A stretch of DNA of 64,000 bases, taken from NCBI RefSeq assembly GCF_030247185.1, contig NC_080572.1, positions 156,305,080-156,369,079 of the forward strand, in the 5' to 3' direction. The notes beneath the pieces are model-generated. The model saw nothing but the letters and a program-made list of their open reading frames with translations. It did no database searches and was not told the origin of the DNA. Origin of the DNA: Malaya genurostris (Eukaryota; Arthropoda; Insecta; Diptera; Culicidae). Shown here piece by piece: positions 46,789 through 55,718 of the stretch. Every line of letters starts with the position of its first letter. Within the stretch, counting starts at the first letter, position 1. Position numbers and translations under genes: made by a program.

Positions 46789-47195
46789 GGTTGCGCACCA
46801 GAAAGGTGGTCTAACCAGGCTCTTTTAATGTGGAACACAGTTTTGTTTTCTACATAGGGGTGCAAACTAGAAACACAAGAAAAATACACGTAGAAATGTG
46901 GTCAGGTTTTGAACAATTACAGCTCAATCAATTTTGTATCAATTATTAATATCATGCCACCATTTGATTGGAAATATTTCCACGTATTGATTTGAATGTT
47001 AATAGCCATGTATTTTTAATTGTATATCATTGAAATGTTGGTTAACAGCTAGCAGTGTCCTATTTTGTCTGCCATAGTCGACGGTTTTGAAGGAGTAAGC
47101 GATATATCAAAGGGAAAGCAGCGCTCTGATTGGTCAAACGATGCAAAAGCGAAACTGTTAGAAGCACGCGAAGCTATAAATAGAAGCAAAATTAT
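46789..47195. promoter_or_regulatory. Promoter-like flank of the first Jockey insertion
   Basis: Mostly AT-rich. At 47125-47190, CGCTCTGATTGGTCAAACGA contains an inverted CCAAT box, and AGCTATAAATAGAAGC (TATAAATA at about 47174) follows 40 bp later. This resembles the CCAAT/TATA pair at 32.1 kb. The Jockey LINE inserted about 30 bp beyond the TATA, and the displaced sequence resumes at 51391. No ORF follows there. Confidence 0.35.
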
Positions 47196-47308
47196 AGCTA
47201 ACGTTTCAATTCGTCATCTAACACTCGATGTGGATAGACGAATAACATACTACGACTAATTTCGATTTTGTTTTATTTTTTATTCGCAGTTGTCTACCTA
47301 CCCAAGCA

Positions 47309-48466
47309 ATGGGTAAAACGCGCCGTAGATCCGAGAAGGATCCAAAGGATGCTAAGCGTCTGAAGCCAAGTGATGTACAGGTAAACGATCGTTTGCTGAG
47401 TAAAAACCAATATGCTGATCTGCCAGTTGATGTCGAAGAGGAACTGCAGAAGAAGGAAAAAATGCCGCCTTTCTACCTGAAGGGCTTCCCTCCAACTTTA
47501 CGCTCGGATTTCAACACACTGATCAGCAAAGAACTACAGGCAACAATCCGTTTATGTACTGAAGGCTACAAAATAACTGTTCCGGCTTTGAACCACTACA
47601 AAGGAGTGGAATGTTACCTGAAGCAGACAAAAGCGGAATACTTCACACACGATATTTCCACCAATAAACCTATGAAGGTTGTACTTCGAGGACTACCCGA
47701 CGTGATGGAAGCCGAACTAAAGCAGGCACTGTCGGAGGCTGGACTAAAGCCTATGATGGTGTTTAAAATAAAACGACATAATACGGACAAAAAGTTTAGA
47801 GATCAACTGTACCTGATTCATCTGGAGAAGGGCTCCATCACCATGAGTCAACTGAAAACGATTAAATCGTTATTTCACATAATCGTCGAATGGCAAAAGT
47901 ATAAACCGGTACATCGGGATGTCACACAGCGCACGAACTGTTTGAACTACGGCCATGGAGCGAGGAATTGCCACATGAAAAGTCGGTGCGGGAAATGTGC
48001 CGAACCACACAATACCAACGATTGCCTACTAGATGACATCGCTGTAAAATGTGTGAACTGTGATGGCGACCATCCATCTACTAGCAAATCGTGCCCCAAA
48101 CGTCCTGAGTTCACAAAAATTCGACAACAGGCGTCCTGTAAACTATCAACGCGCAAGAATGTTCCACAGAAGGATGAAGTTAATTTCCCACGGCTCCCAC
48201 CGAGGAGGGATATTCCGAATTTGCCGCCACTTCCTCGCAGCAATCCAAAAGATTCAGCCGCTGGATCACAAAAAGAATCTTCCTCAAAAATCCCTCCTGG
48301 ATGGGGCAATAATCAACAACAAGCAAAGGATGACTCTGGTGATTTATTCTCTGCTGAACAACTGATCGTCATTTTTGAAACAATGACAACAAAACTACGA
48401 AACTGCAGAACGCGGTTAGATCAAATCAACGCCTTAGGCAAATTCATCATCGAATATGCAATATAA
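47309..48466 (+). CDS. Jockey LINE copy 1 ORF1 (nucleic-acid-binding protein), open but first zinc-knuckle Cys lost
   Basis: 385 codons from an ATG 100 bp after the element start. The N-terminus is basic (RRRSEKDPKDAKR), the middle has an RNA-binding-like region (FYLKGFPPTLRSDFNTLI … KPMKVVLRGLP), and the C-terminal third has three CCHC-type knuckles: around CLNYGHGARNCH, CGKCAEPHNTNDC and CVNCDGDHPSTSKSC. The first Cys of knuckle 1 is Arg here (codon 208, CGC at 47930) but Cys (TGC) in copy 2. ORF1 overlaps the ORF2 start by 11 bases. The proteins of Jockey elements bind element RNA. It is translatable in principle but the knuckle change may impair it. Confidence 0.85.
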   Translation: MGKTRRRSEKDPKDAKRLKPSDVQVNDRLLSKNQYADLPVDVEEELQKKEKMPPFYLKGFPPTLRSDFNTLISKELQATIRLCTEGYKITVPALNHYKGVECYLKQTKAEYFTHDISTNKPMKVVLRGLPDVMEAELKQALSEAGLKPMMVFKIKRHNTDKKFRDQLYLIHLEKGSITMSQLKTIKSLFHIIVEWQKYKPVHRDVTQRTNCLNYGHGARNCHMKSRCGKCAEPHNTNDCLLDDIAVKCVNCDGDHPSTSKSCPKRPEFTKIRQQASCKLSTRKNVPQKDEVNFPRLPPRRDIPNLPPLPRSNPKDSAAGSQKESSSKIPPGWGNNQQQAKDDSGDLFSAEQLIVIFETMTTKLRNCRTRLDQINALGKFIIEYAI

Positions 48467-50960
48467 TGAGTTGGTTATAGTAAATTGGAATGCTTGCTCA
48501 CTCAGGAGCAAAACTGCTGAATTGTCCGACTTTCTTCAAGAGAAGAATGCCGATATTGCTATTTTAACTGAAACTCATCTTAAACCTGAAATTTCTATTT
48601 TTATTTCCAATTACAGGATTCACAGGCTCGACAGGACAACTACCAGAGAAGGGGGAGTTGCCATTGCCGTTAAACGATCCATTTAGCACAGGCTTCTGTC
48701 AGCCTTTAAATTGCAACTTATAGAAGCCATCGGAATTGAGATTACTACGACGATGGGACCCATCATCATCATTGCAGCGTACTGCCCCAAACAAACCAAT
48801 CTTCGAGAAGGTACGTGTGCATCATTGAAGCGAGATCTGGCTATGCTCACTCGACGACAGGACAAATTCATCATTGCTGGGGACCTGAGCGCACGGCATT
48901 AGCTGTGGGGAAACAAAAGACAGAATCGTAACGGATTCGTACTTGCCGAAGATTACGAAGCTGGGCAATACAACATCCTCGCTCCGGATCAACCAACGCG
49001 ACTTTCCAGATCGGGAGTTCATTCCATTTTGGATATATTCATCAGCAACATCGCCATAGACAGCTCTCCGGTTGTCTTTAACGAGCTCACTTCCGACCAC
49101 TTTCCAGTAATATTGACGTTGGGATCTTCACCAGAAACAGTGCCTATTCAACCTCGGAGGAACTATTATCGCACCGATTGGGTCCAATTTCAACAAATCG
49201 CCGACCAACATATTAATATCGATCTGCCACTTGATTCCCCGATGGAAATCGATGCGGCCCTATCTTCCTTCCAGCATTCAATCACAGTCGCTCGTGATAG
49301 GACGGTTCTAGTACAACATATGCCGAGTTCCTCTCTTCAAATTGGCAGTGTCACCAAGAAACTCATCCGACTTCGAAATATCTACCGGAGGCAGTATCAA
49401 CGAACTGGCATCCTAGATAGGAACACTTCTTATAACAACTTAACTAGGATAATCCAGGAAAGGATATCTGAGCTTCGCAACAGGAACTTCCAGCAAAAGC
49501 TTCGAGAAATTCTCCCACATAAAAAGCCCTTCTGGTCCTTAACAAAGGTGCTTAAGAAAAAACCTCCTCCTCTGATGTCACCCCAGGACGCAGCTGAAGG
49601 AATACCTTAATTCACACCAGTAGAGAAGGCAAATGCGCTAGGCCAGCAGTTTGTGTGTTCTCACAATTTAGGACTTAACATTGTTAGTCCATATGAAAGA
49701 GCCGTTGCTGATAGCGTAGCTGAGGTTGACCAATCAGACAGCTTGGTTCCGGAGGAAAGTAGAGTCACTGCGAATGAGCTGATGGCTATTGTGAAAAAAT
49801 CCAAAAATATGAAGGCCCCTGGTTTCGACAACACATTCAACATTGAGCTGAAACATTTGAGTATTCGCTCATTTGTCTTCTTAGCTAAAATTTTTAACAG
49901 GTGCTGGGAGCTTGGTTACTTCCCTTCAAAGTGGAAGTTAGCTAAAGTTATCCCAGTTTTGAAACCGGGGAAAGATCCTTCCTTTTCCAAGAGCTATCGG
50001 CCCATCAGCTTACTCTCTGCCCTATCCAAGCTGTTTGAAAAGTCAATACAAAGGCGAATTCTTGCTTTCGCAGATGAACAGGATATATTACTGGAAGTAC
50101 AGTTTGGGTTCCGGAAAGGAAGATCTACAATCCACCAACTCACAAGGGTTAACAACGTCATCCAGCAAAATAAATCAGTGTCCAAAACGACTGCCATGGC
50201 AATATTGGATATTGAAAAGGCATTCGATAATGTGTGGCACGATGGCCTGGTGTTTAAACTGCATCGGTATAATTTTCCCATGTATCTTATTAAAATTATC
50301 GAAAATTATCTTGCAGATAGAGCCTTCCAGGTTTCTCTGAATAATGCACTTGTCGTGTCATTAATGCTCTGAAGAATAAACTACAGACAGGTCTGGACGC
50401 TCTAACTGAATATTTTACAAGCTGGAAAATTGTGATCAATGCAGCAAAAACTCAGGTCATCTTGTTTCCACATTCAAAATCTCCAAAACTTGTTCCATCA
50501 GACGAATGCCGAATACGATTCGGTGATGACATCATTCAATGGTCCGACGAAGTTATCTATCTAGGACTCACCTTTGACAGACATCTGATATTCAGGTCAC
50601 ATGTTGACAAAATAGTTCAAAAATGCAGCATACTCATTAGGTCTCATTAGGTATCCGCTGATTTGTAGAACATCTAAACTATGCCTGAAGAACAAGATGG
50701 CTGTATATAAACAAATAATCTACGCAGGCCTTGTTTGGCGGGGCTGTGCACGAACACACAAACTTAGGCTTCAGCGCATTCAAAGTAAGATCTTAAAGAT
50801 GATTCTAAATCTCCCCCCTTGGACAAGGACTAGTGAAGTACATGAGATGGCCTCCCTGGATATACTAGAACAAAAATTCGAACAATACTGCAAGAAATTT
50901 GAAGAGAGGTGCACAATCTCTGAAATACAAATAATTCAAAATTTGTACGTATTAGGTTAA
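48456..50960 (+). pseudogene. Jockey LINE copy 1 ORF2 (endonuclease/reverse transcriptase), broken
   Basis: Compared with copy 2: TAG at 48684-48686 (Gln in copy 2) and TAG at 48900-48902 (Glu); the endonuclease catalytic Asn of GDLNARH is Ser (GDLSARH) just before the second stop; a small deletion near 49565 removes the codons around KPKPI; TAA at 49608-49610. At about 50352 a 148-bp deletion takes out motif B (AGVPQGSILG) and motif C (QFADDTAI), with a frameshift. Further small indels lie at 50643-50650 and about 50728. Remaining blocks (ILDIEKAFDNVWHDG motif A, SYRPISLLSALSK) are readable. Inactive for both enzyme activities. Confidence 0.95.
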
Positions 50961-51001
50961 GGATAGTTATAAGTAGATAGATATTTAATAATTAAAATAA
51001 A

Positions 51002-51192
51002 CAAACAAAGTCCTGGCATTACATTCCTTTTGTGGAATTTGGCCTTTCTGTTTCAACAGACTTCGCAGCCGATTGTTAGTTTACATAAACATTGCATGGC
51101 TAGTACTATGGACCCTATTGACACTAAGAATCCTTCCAGGTCGGGGCTCGAACATACGACAACTGGCTTGTAAAACTAGCGCCCTATGCCCT
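51002..51192 (-). mobile_element. tRNA-derived SINE inserted in the Jockey LINE copy 1 tail
   Basis: Same family as 40374-40573: on the minus strand a GTCGTATGTTCGAGCCCCGA B-box segment and a body with CAATAGGGTCCATAGTACTA. A 14-bp target duplication ATAATTAAAATAAA flanks it (50988-51001 and 51193-51206); the empty site is visible in LINE copy 2 at about 58412. The A-box part of the tRNA head is shortened. Confidence 0.9.
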
Positions 51193-51390
51193 ATAATTAA
51201 AATAAATATTATGATTAAACATTAGAATGTAAAACAAGAGTAACTAAAACACCTATTATTAATAACGAATCGTATGAACAACAAAGATGAAAGGCCAAAG
51301 GGTCAAAACACTTGTACTGTAAAATGTTGATGTAATACACAAAAATAAGATTAATAAACAGATATCTATGCAAAAAAAGCTAACGTTTCA

Positions 51391-51814
51391 GTCCTACACG
51401 TAGCTTGCTAGAGGTAGGTTGTTGCTAGACAGCAAGGCAGAAAGTGCCATAAAACGAATTGAAGCTTTAATTGCTATGCCCTGATCTTGTGCCATGAAAG
51501 ATTGGATGAAATCCCATGTTATGTCGTTTCCCCTGAGAAATTGACAACTACCCCAGGATAAATTTAGAGTGCATAAGACTAATTTCTTATTTATATAAAA
51601 TGAACTCAATTGTGAGGAAAAGTTTATCGCTTCAACCGAAATCGCAGAATGGTAGTAATGGTAGAGAAACGCTATAAAAATATCTACTTGCATACAAAAG
51701 TTGAACACAAGCTTGGCGAAAAGAAGCTTAAATATCGATATCTGTATCGCAATCATGTACAAACATATAATTGCATACATTTGGGCTATTGATGTAATTT
51801 CGTCGGCCAAAAAA
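51391..51814. other. Displaced flank of the LINE copy 1 insertion
   Basis: Sequence that adjoined 47208 before the LINE inserted. No ORF or motif recognised. Confidence 0.4.
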
Positions 51815-52990
51815 GTACGGGTTTGTAATGTCAGAGACATAACTGGATGTCGTGAATACGAATATGACATGCTTTATTTATGCTTCCGAATTTGAATTGG
51901 TAGTTCATCATTACTAGAAATTTAAACGATGCGCCTAGACGAAATTACAGATTAGTTACATTCAACATTCTGAAACGCAATTAAATATTATGAAATAAGC
52001 AGTATAGTTCTTTATAATAGAAAAATGGTGACGATTTGAGTTAGTTCAGCACGCAGACTCTGAATTCTAAACCCATATTCCAGAACTAAGCTCTAAAACA
52101 TGAAGACGATTTTTCGCCATGACTACCAGAATGGGTTTTATAGAGTACAGTAAAGTAAATTTCCGCATAATTCTTTAGGAGTATTATTATGGTTCTAAAA
52201 AGAACCGAATAGAAGAAGTCTGGAATAAAGAACTGGATCCTGAGTTCAAGAACTAAATTTAGAACCAATAACAGACTCAGAATCCAGTTTCAATTCTAGA
52301 ATTGCAATTTCGAAACTCAAATTAGTTCCGGAATACAGTTCCAGAATCCAGTTTCAGCACGCAGGCTCTGAATTCTAAACCTATATTGCGGAACTAAAAT
52401 CTGAAAATTGAACTTCTCGTTACGACTACCGAAAACCAAATGATGGCAGGTGCTCTCTCCGTCGCTGCTGGTTTAACTCCCGCGATGGCAGTCTTCTCGC
52501 CTTGATGGCCAGCAAGCGAATGAAAGTTGCTACCTGAGCGTTTGAGGTTTTAACCACGCAGAAGGCGCTCTCTCCGTCGCTGCTGGTTGAAGGTTGAACT
52601 CCCACGACGTCTGCTTCCATCGAACGCACGAAACGAAATGATCGATTTTCACCACGGTTCCCCTTTAATACGCATTCAGTTGAAGATATGTGCCTGACTA
52701 CCTCAAAATCGTCGTCCTTGCGCGAAAAACCCAAGCGAAAGTAAAGAGTTTTCCGCATTATTTTGAAATTTTGAGAAAACTTAATTTTTGAGTTGTTTGT
52801 GGTTATCTCACACTGTTCAAAATATTATCCTAAACTCCTGATCATATTTTTGATGAAATGGTGAAAGAATTATGTTGCTACCATTAATACAAGTCGAGAT
52901 ATTCACGATTAAGTTCTGCCCATTCTTCCATATGGCTAATTTTGAAAAGGCACCCCATAGTAAAGTAAGTCGTATTCACGACAAAAATAC
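51815..52990 (-). mobile_element. TGTCGTGAATACGA-ended element (1.17 kb)
   Basis: The left end GTTTGTAATGTCAGAGACAT then TGTCGTGAATACGA at about 51850; the right end AAGTAAGTCGTATTCACGAC at about 52965-52984. Minus-strand reading from the right end gives the same order as 54115 onward: the GGGGCGCC block, an AGTCAGGCACATATCTTCAA block, a weak TATA-like GCGTATTAAAGGGGAACCG, then a frame MEADVVGVQPSTSS (52758-52426 open), then one to two units of the ~125-bp repeat that is expanded at 58.64-59.52 kb. It thus serves as the unexpanded reference for that array. Confidence 0.7.
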
Positions 52991-53117
52991 AAATCATGAC
53001 AAATATAGTCTATATTCTGGGTTCGCGTGTTCGGTGTTGGTTCATAATAAAGACTAAGCAGACTCCTCGTGCATTTGCGGATTCAAAAGTGTGACGATTA
53101 ATTGAAAATGTCGATCA

Positions 53118-53528
53118 TTAGAAACTTTGGTTGCCTTGTTCCACATCAATGGCTCGAACAACCCCTTGGGGCTGATCCTTGTAGTTTTTCTTAAGATGGC
53201 CGTTTTTTTGTTTCATAGCTTTGTCTCTCATACCCTTGACGGCATCTATATCAATTTTTTGGCGTTTTCCCCACGATGCGTCAACAAATGTGTGTAATTC
53301 AATTTGCTTAGTTTGTTTGTTGATGATCCATCTAGGAATTTTCAATTTTTCAGCTCCCTCCATTATTTGCAACCACTGCTTCCACCTGTCTTCGAGATGG
53401 CGAGGTATTTCCACAAACGAATTTCCAGACATGACACTCACGATCTTTTTCTGGCGCACATCACGGTCCTCCATGAAACTGGCAACAATGGTGATAAACT
53501 GGTTGCACTGTTGAGTTCCCATCATCAC
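53118..53528 (-). pseudogene. BEL/Pao retrotransposon pol fragment
   Basis: A 136-codon open frame includes RHLEDRWKQWLQIMEGAEKL, KIPRWIINKQTKQIELHTFV and DAS. The W-x-x-W … I-P-R … I-E-L-H-x-F-x-D-A-S pattern is characteristic of the Pao segment between reverse transcriptase and RNase H in BEL/Pao polyproteins. The residues before and after do not fit, so this is a fragment of about 60 residues with rearranged flanks. No LTRs found. Confidence 0.65.
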
Positions 53529-54114
53529 ATTTTTAACACAAATGTCAAACCGTGAGAATCTTTCGATTCGTTAGCTCATTTGTATATATTGAGATTTTTA
53601 GTACTCTTAATATTTTGTTTGTTTAATGTAATCTGCTAACACCATGATCTCTCGTGTATTTAAATTAATAGCGAGAGGACAGATTACAGAAGGTATGAAT
53701 TATACCAGTTAAATGGGAGTTACATTGTATACTTTTCGCGTTGGAAGTAAAGGTAGCTCGGAAAGCTCGGAATTCCAAGTGCCAACACAGTAGATTTCCG
53801 ACATTTCATTATGTACTACGAAAACAGTCAGAGTAGATTGCATAAATATTAAAAAATCAAAATCTACGGTTGATGAGTATATGGCAGAAATGAGCATGAT
53901 GACCTGGCTTTGGATGCCTATTTTTCGTGCTTTTCCGTTTGTTTCGGTTTCGTTTTAACAATTTAATTATGGTATCGAAATAAGTGACAATGTTGACATT
54001 TGATTCTGCCCTACTCATGGCACACTTTAATTGAAATGATAATGCAATTAATCTCGCGCTCCATTAAGCGGTGAGTGCGGTCATTTTAGAAAGTACCGGG
54101 TACGAACCAGAGTT
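53529..54114. other. No recognised gene
   Basis: AT-rich spacer between the BEL fragment and the next TGTCGTGAATACGA-ended element. Confidence 0.4.
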
Positions 54115-54458
54115 TTGTCGTGAATACGACTTACTTTACTATGGGGCGCCTTTTCAAAATTAGCCATATGGAAGAATGGGCAGAACTTAATCGCGAATAT
54201 CTCGACTTGTATTAATGGTAGCAACATAATTCTTTCACCATTTCATCAAAAATATGATCAGGAATTCAGGATAATATTTTGAACAGTGTGCGATAACCAC
54301 AAACAACTCAAAAATTAAGTTTTCTTAAAATTTGAAAACAACGCGGAAAACTTTTTACTTTCGCTTGGGTTTTTCGCGCAAGGACGACGATTTTGAGATA
54401 GTCAGGCACATATCTTCAACTGAATGCGTATAAAAGGGGAACCGTGGTCGAAAATCGA

Positions 54459-54492
54459 TCATTCGTCATCTAACACTCGATGTGGATAGACG
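54459..54492 (+). promoter_or_regulatory. Internal Jockey promoter: initiator plus DPE
   Basis: TCATTC at 54459-54464 fits the insect initiator TCA(K)TY with the transcription start A at 54461, the first base of the element. AGACG at 54488-54492 fits the downstream promoter element RGWYV at exactly +28 to +32. Copy 1 has the same AGACG at +28 (47236-47240). This explains how a LINE without upstream promoter is transcribed. Confidence 0.7.
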
Positions 54493-54560
54493 AATAACCT
54501 ACTACGACTAATTTCGATTTTGTTTTATTTTTTATTCGCAGTTGTCTACCTACCCAAGCT

Positions 54561-55718
54561 ATGGGTAAAAACCGCCATAGATCCGAGAAGGATCCAAAGG
54601 ATGCTAAGCGTCTGAAGCCAAGTGATGTACAGGTAAACGACCGTTTGCTGAGTAAAAACCAATATGCTGATCTGCCAGTAGATGTCGAAGAGGAACTGCA
54701 GAAGAAGGAAAAAATGCCGCCTTTCTACCTGAAGGGCTTCCCACCAACTCTACGCTCGGATTTCAACACACTGATCAGCAAAGGACTACAGGCAACAATC
54801 CGTTTATGTACTGAAGGCTACAAAATAACTGTTCCGGCTTTGAACCACTACAAAGGAGTGGAATGCTATCTGAAGCAGACAAAAGCGGAATACTTCACAC
54901 ACGATATTGCCGCCAACAAACCTATGAAGGTTGTAATTCGAGGACTACCCGACATGATGGAAGCCGAACTAAAGCAGGCACTGTCGGAGGCTGGACTAAA
55001 GCCTTTGATGGTATTTAAAATGAAGCGCCATAATACGGACAAAAAGTTTAGAGATCAACTGTACCTGATTCATCTGGAGAAGGGCTCCATCACCATGAGT
55101 CAACTGAAAACGATTAAATCGTTATTTCACATAATCATCGAATGGCAAAAGTATAAACCGGTACATCGGGATGTCACACAGTGCACGAACTGTTTGAACT
55201 ACGGCCATGGAGCGAGGAATTGCCACATGAAAAGTCGGTGCGGGAAATGTGCCGAACCACACAATACCAACGATTGCCTACTAGATGACATCGCTGTAAA
55301 ATGTGTGAACTGTGATGGCGACCATCCATCTACTAGCAAATCGTGTCCCAAACGTGCTGAGTTCACAAAAATTCGACAACAGGCATCCCGTAAACAATCA
55401 ACGCACAAGAATGTTCCACAGAAGGATGAAATTAATTTCCCACGGCTCCCACCGAAGAGGGATATTCCGAATTTGCCGCCACTTCCTCGCAGCAATCCAA
55501 AGACTTCAGCCTCTGGATCCCAAAAAGAATCTTCCTCAAGAATCCCTCCTGGATGGGGCAATAATCAACCACAAGCAAAGGATGACTCTGGTGATTTATT
55601 CTCTGCTGAACAACTGATCGTCATTTTTGAAACAATGACAACAAAACTACGAAACTGCAGAACGCGGTTAGATCAAATCAACGCCTTAGGCAAATTCATC
55701 ATCGAATATGCAATATAA
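54561..55718 (+). CDS. Jockey LINE copy 2 ORF1 protein (gag-like, three CCHC knuckles)
   Basis: 385 codons, starting 100 bp into the element. Basic N-terminus (NRHRSEKDPKDAKRLKPSD), central region with FYLKGFPPTLRSDFNTL, KITVPALNHYKGVECYL, KPMKVVIRGLPD and LYLIHLEKGSITMSQLK, then knuckles CTNCLNYGHGARNC (from residue 208), CGKCAEPHNTNDC and CVNCDGDHPSTSKSC (to about 257), and a Pro/Ser-rich tail ending in FIIEYAI. It should bind element RNA and escort the ribonucleoprotein to the nucleus. Compared with copy 1 all cysteines are kept. It overlaps ORF2 by 11 bases, so ORF2 may be reached by reinitiation at the ATG at 55708. Confidence 0.95.
   Translation: MGKNRHRSEKDPKDAKRLKPSDVQVNDRLLSKNQYADLPVDVEEELQKKEKMPPFYLKGFPPTLRSDFNTLISKGLQATIRLCTEGYKITVPALNHYKGVECYLKQTKAEYFTHDIAANKPMKVVIRGLPDMMEAELKQALSEAGLKPLMVFKMKRHNTDKKFRDQLYLIHLEKGSITMSQLKTIKSLFHIIIEWQKYKPVHRDVTQCTNCLNYGHGARNCHMKSRCGKCAEPHNTNDCLLDDIAVKCVNCDGDHPSTSKSCPKRAEFTKIRQQASRKQSTHKNVPQKDEINFPRLPPKRDIPNLPPLPRSNPKTSASGSQKESSSRIPPGWGNNQPQAKDDSGDLFSAEQLIVIFETMTTKLRNCRTRLDQINALGKFIIEYAI

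Larger units (their letters stand above)
47209..51378 (+). mobile_element. Jockey-clade (Juan-like) LINE, copy 1, inactive
   Basis: Flanked by a 12-13 bp target duplication GCTAACGTTTCA (47197-47208 and 51379-51390) and ending in a short A tract. Order: 100-bp leader, ORF1, ORF2, 3-prime region. It is about 97 percent identical to the intact copy at 54461-58604. A SINE (51002-51192) later inserted into its 3-prime region. ORF1 is open; ORF2 has stops and a deletion of the polymerase active site. Confidence 0.95.

Noticed and set aside
47947..48309. Antisense 120-codon ORFs over both Jockey ORF1 copies
   Set aside because: Shadow frames conserved only because ORF1 is conserved.
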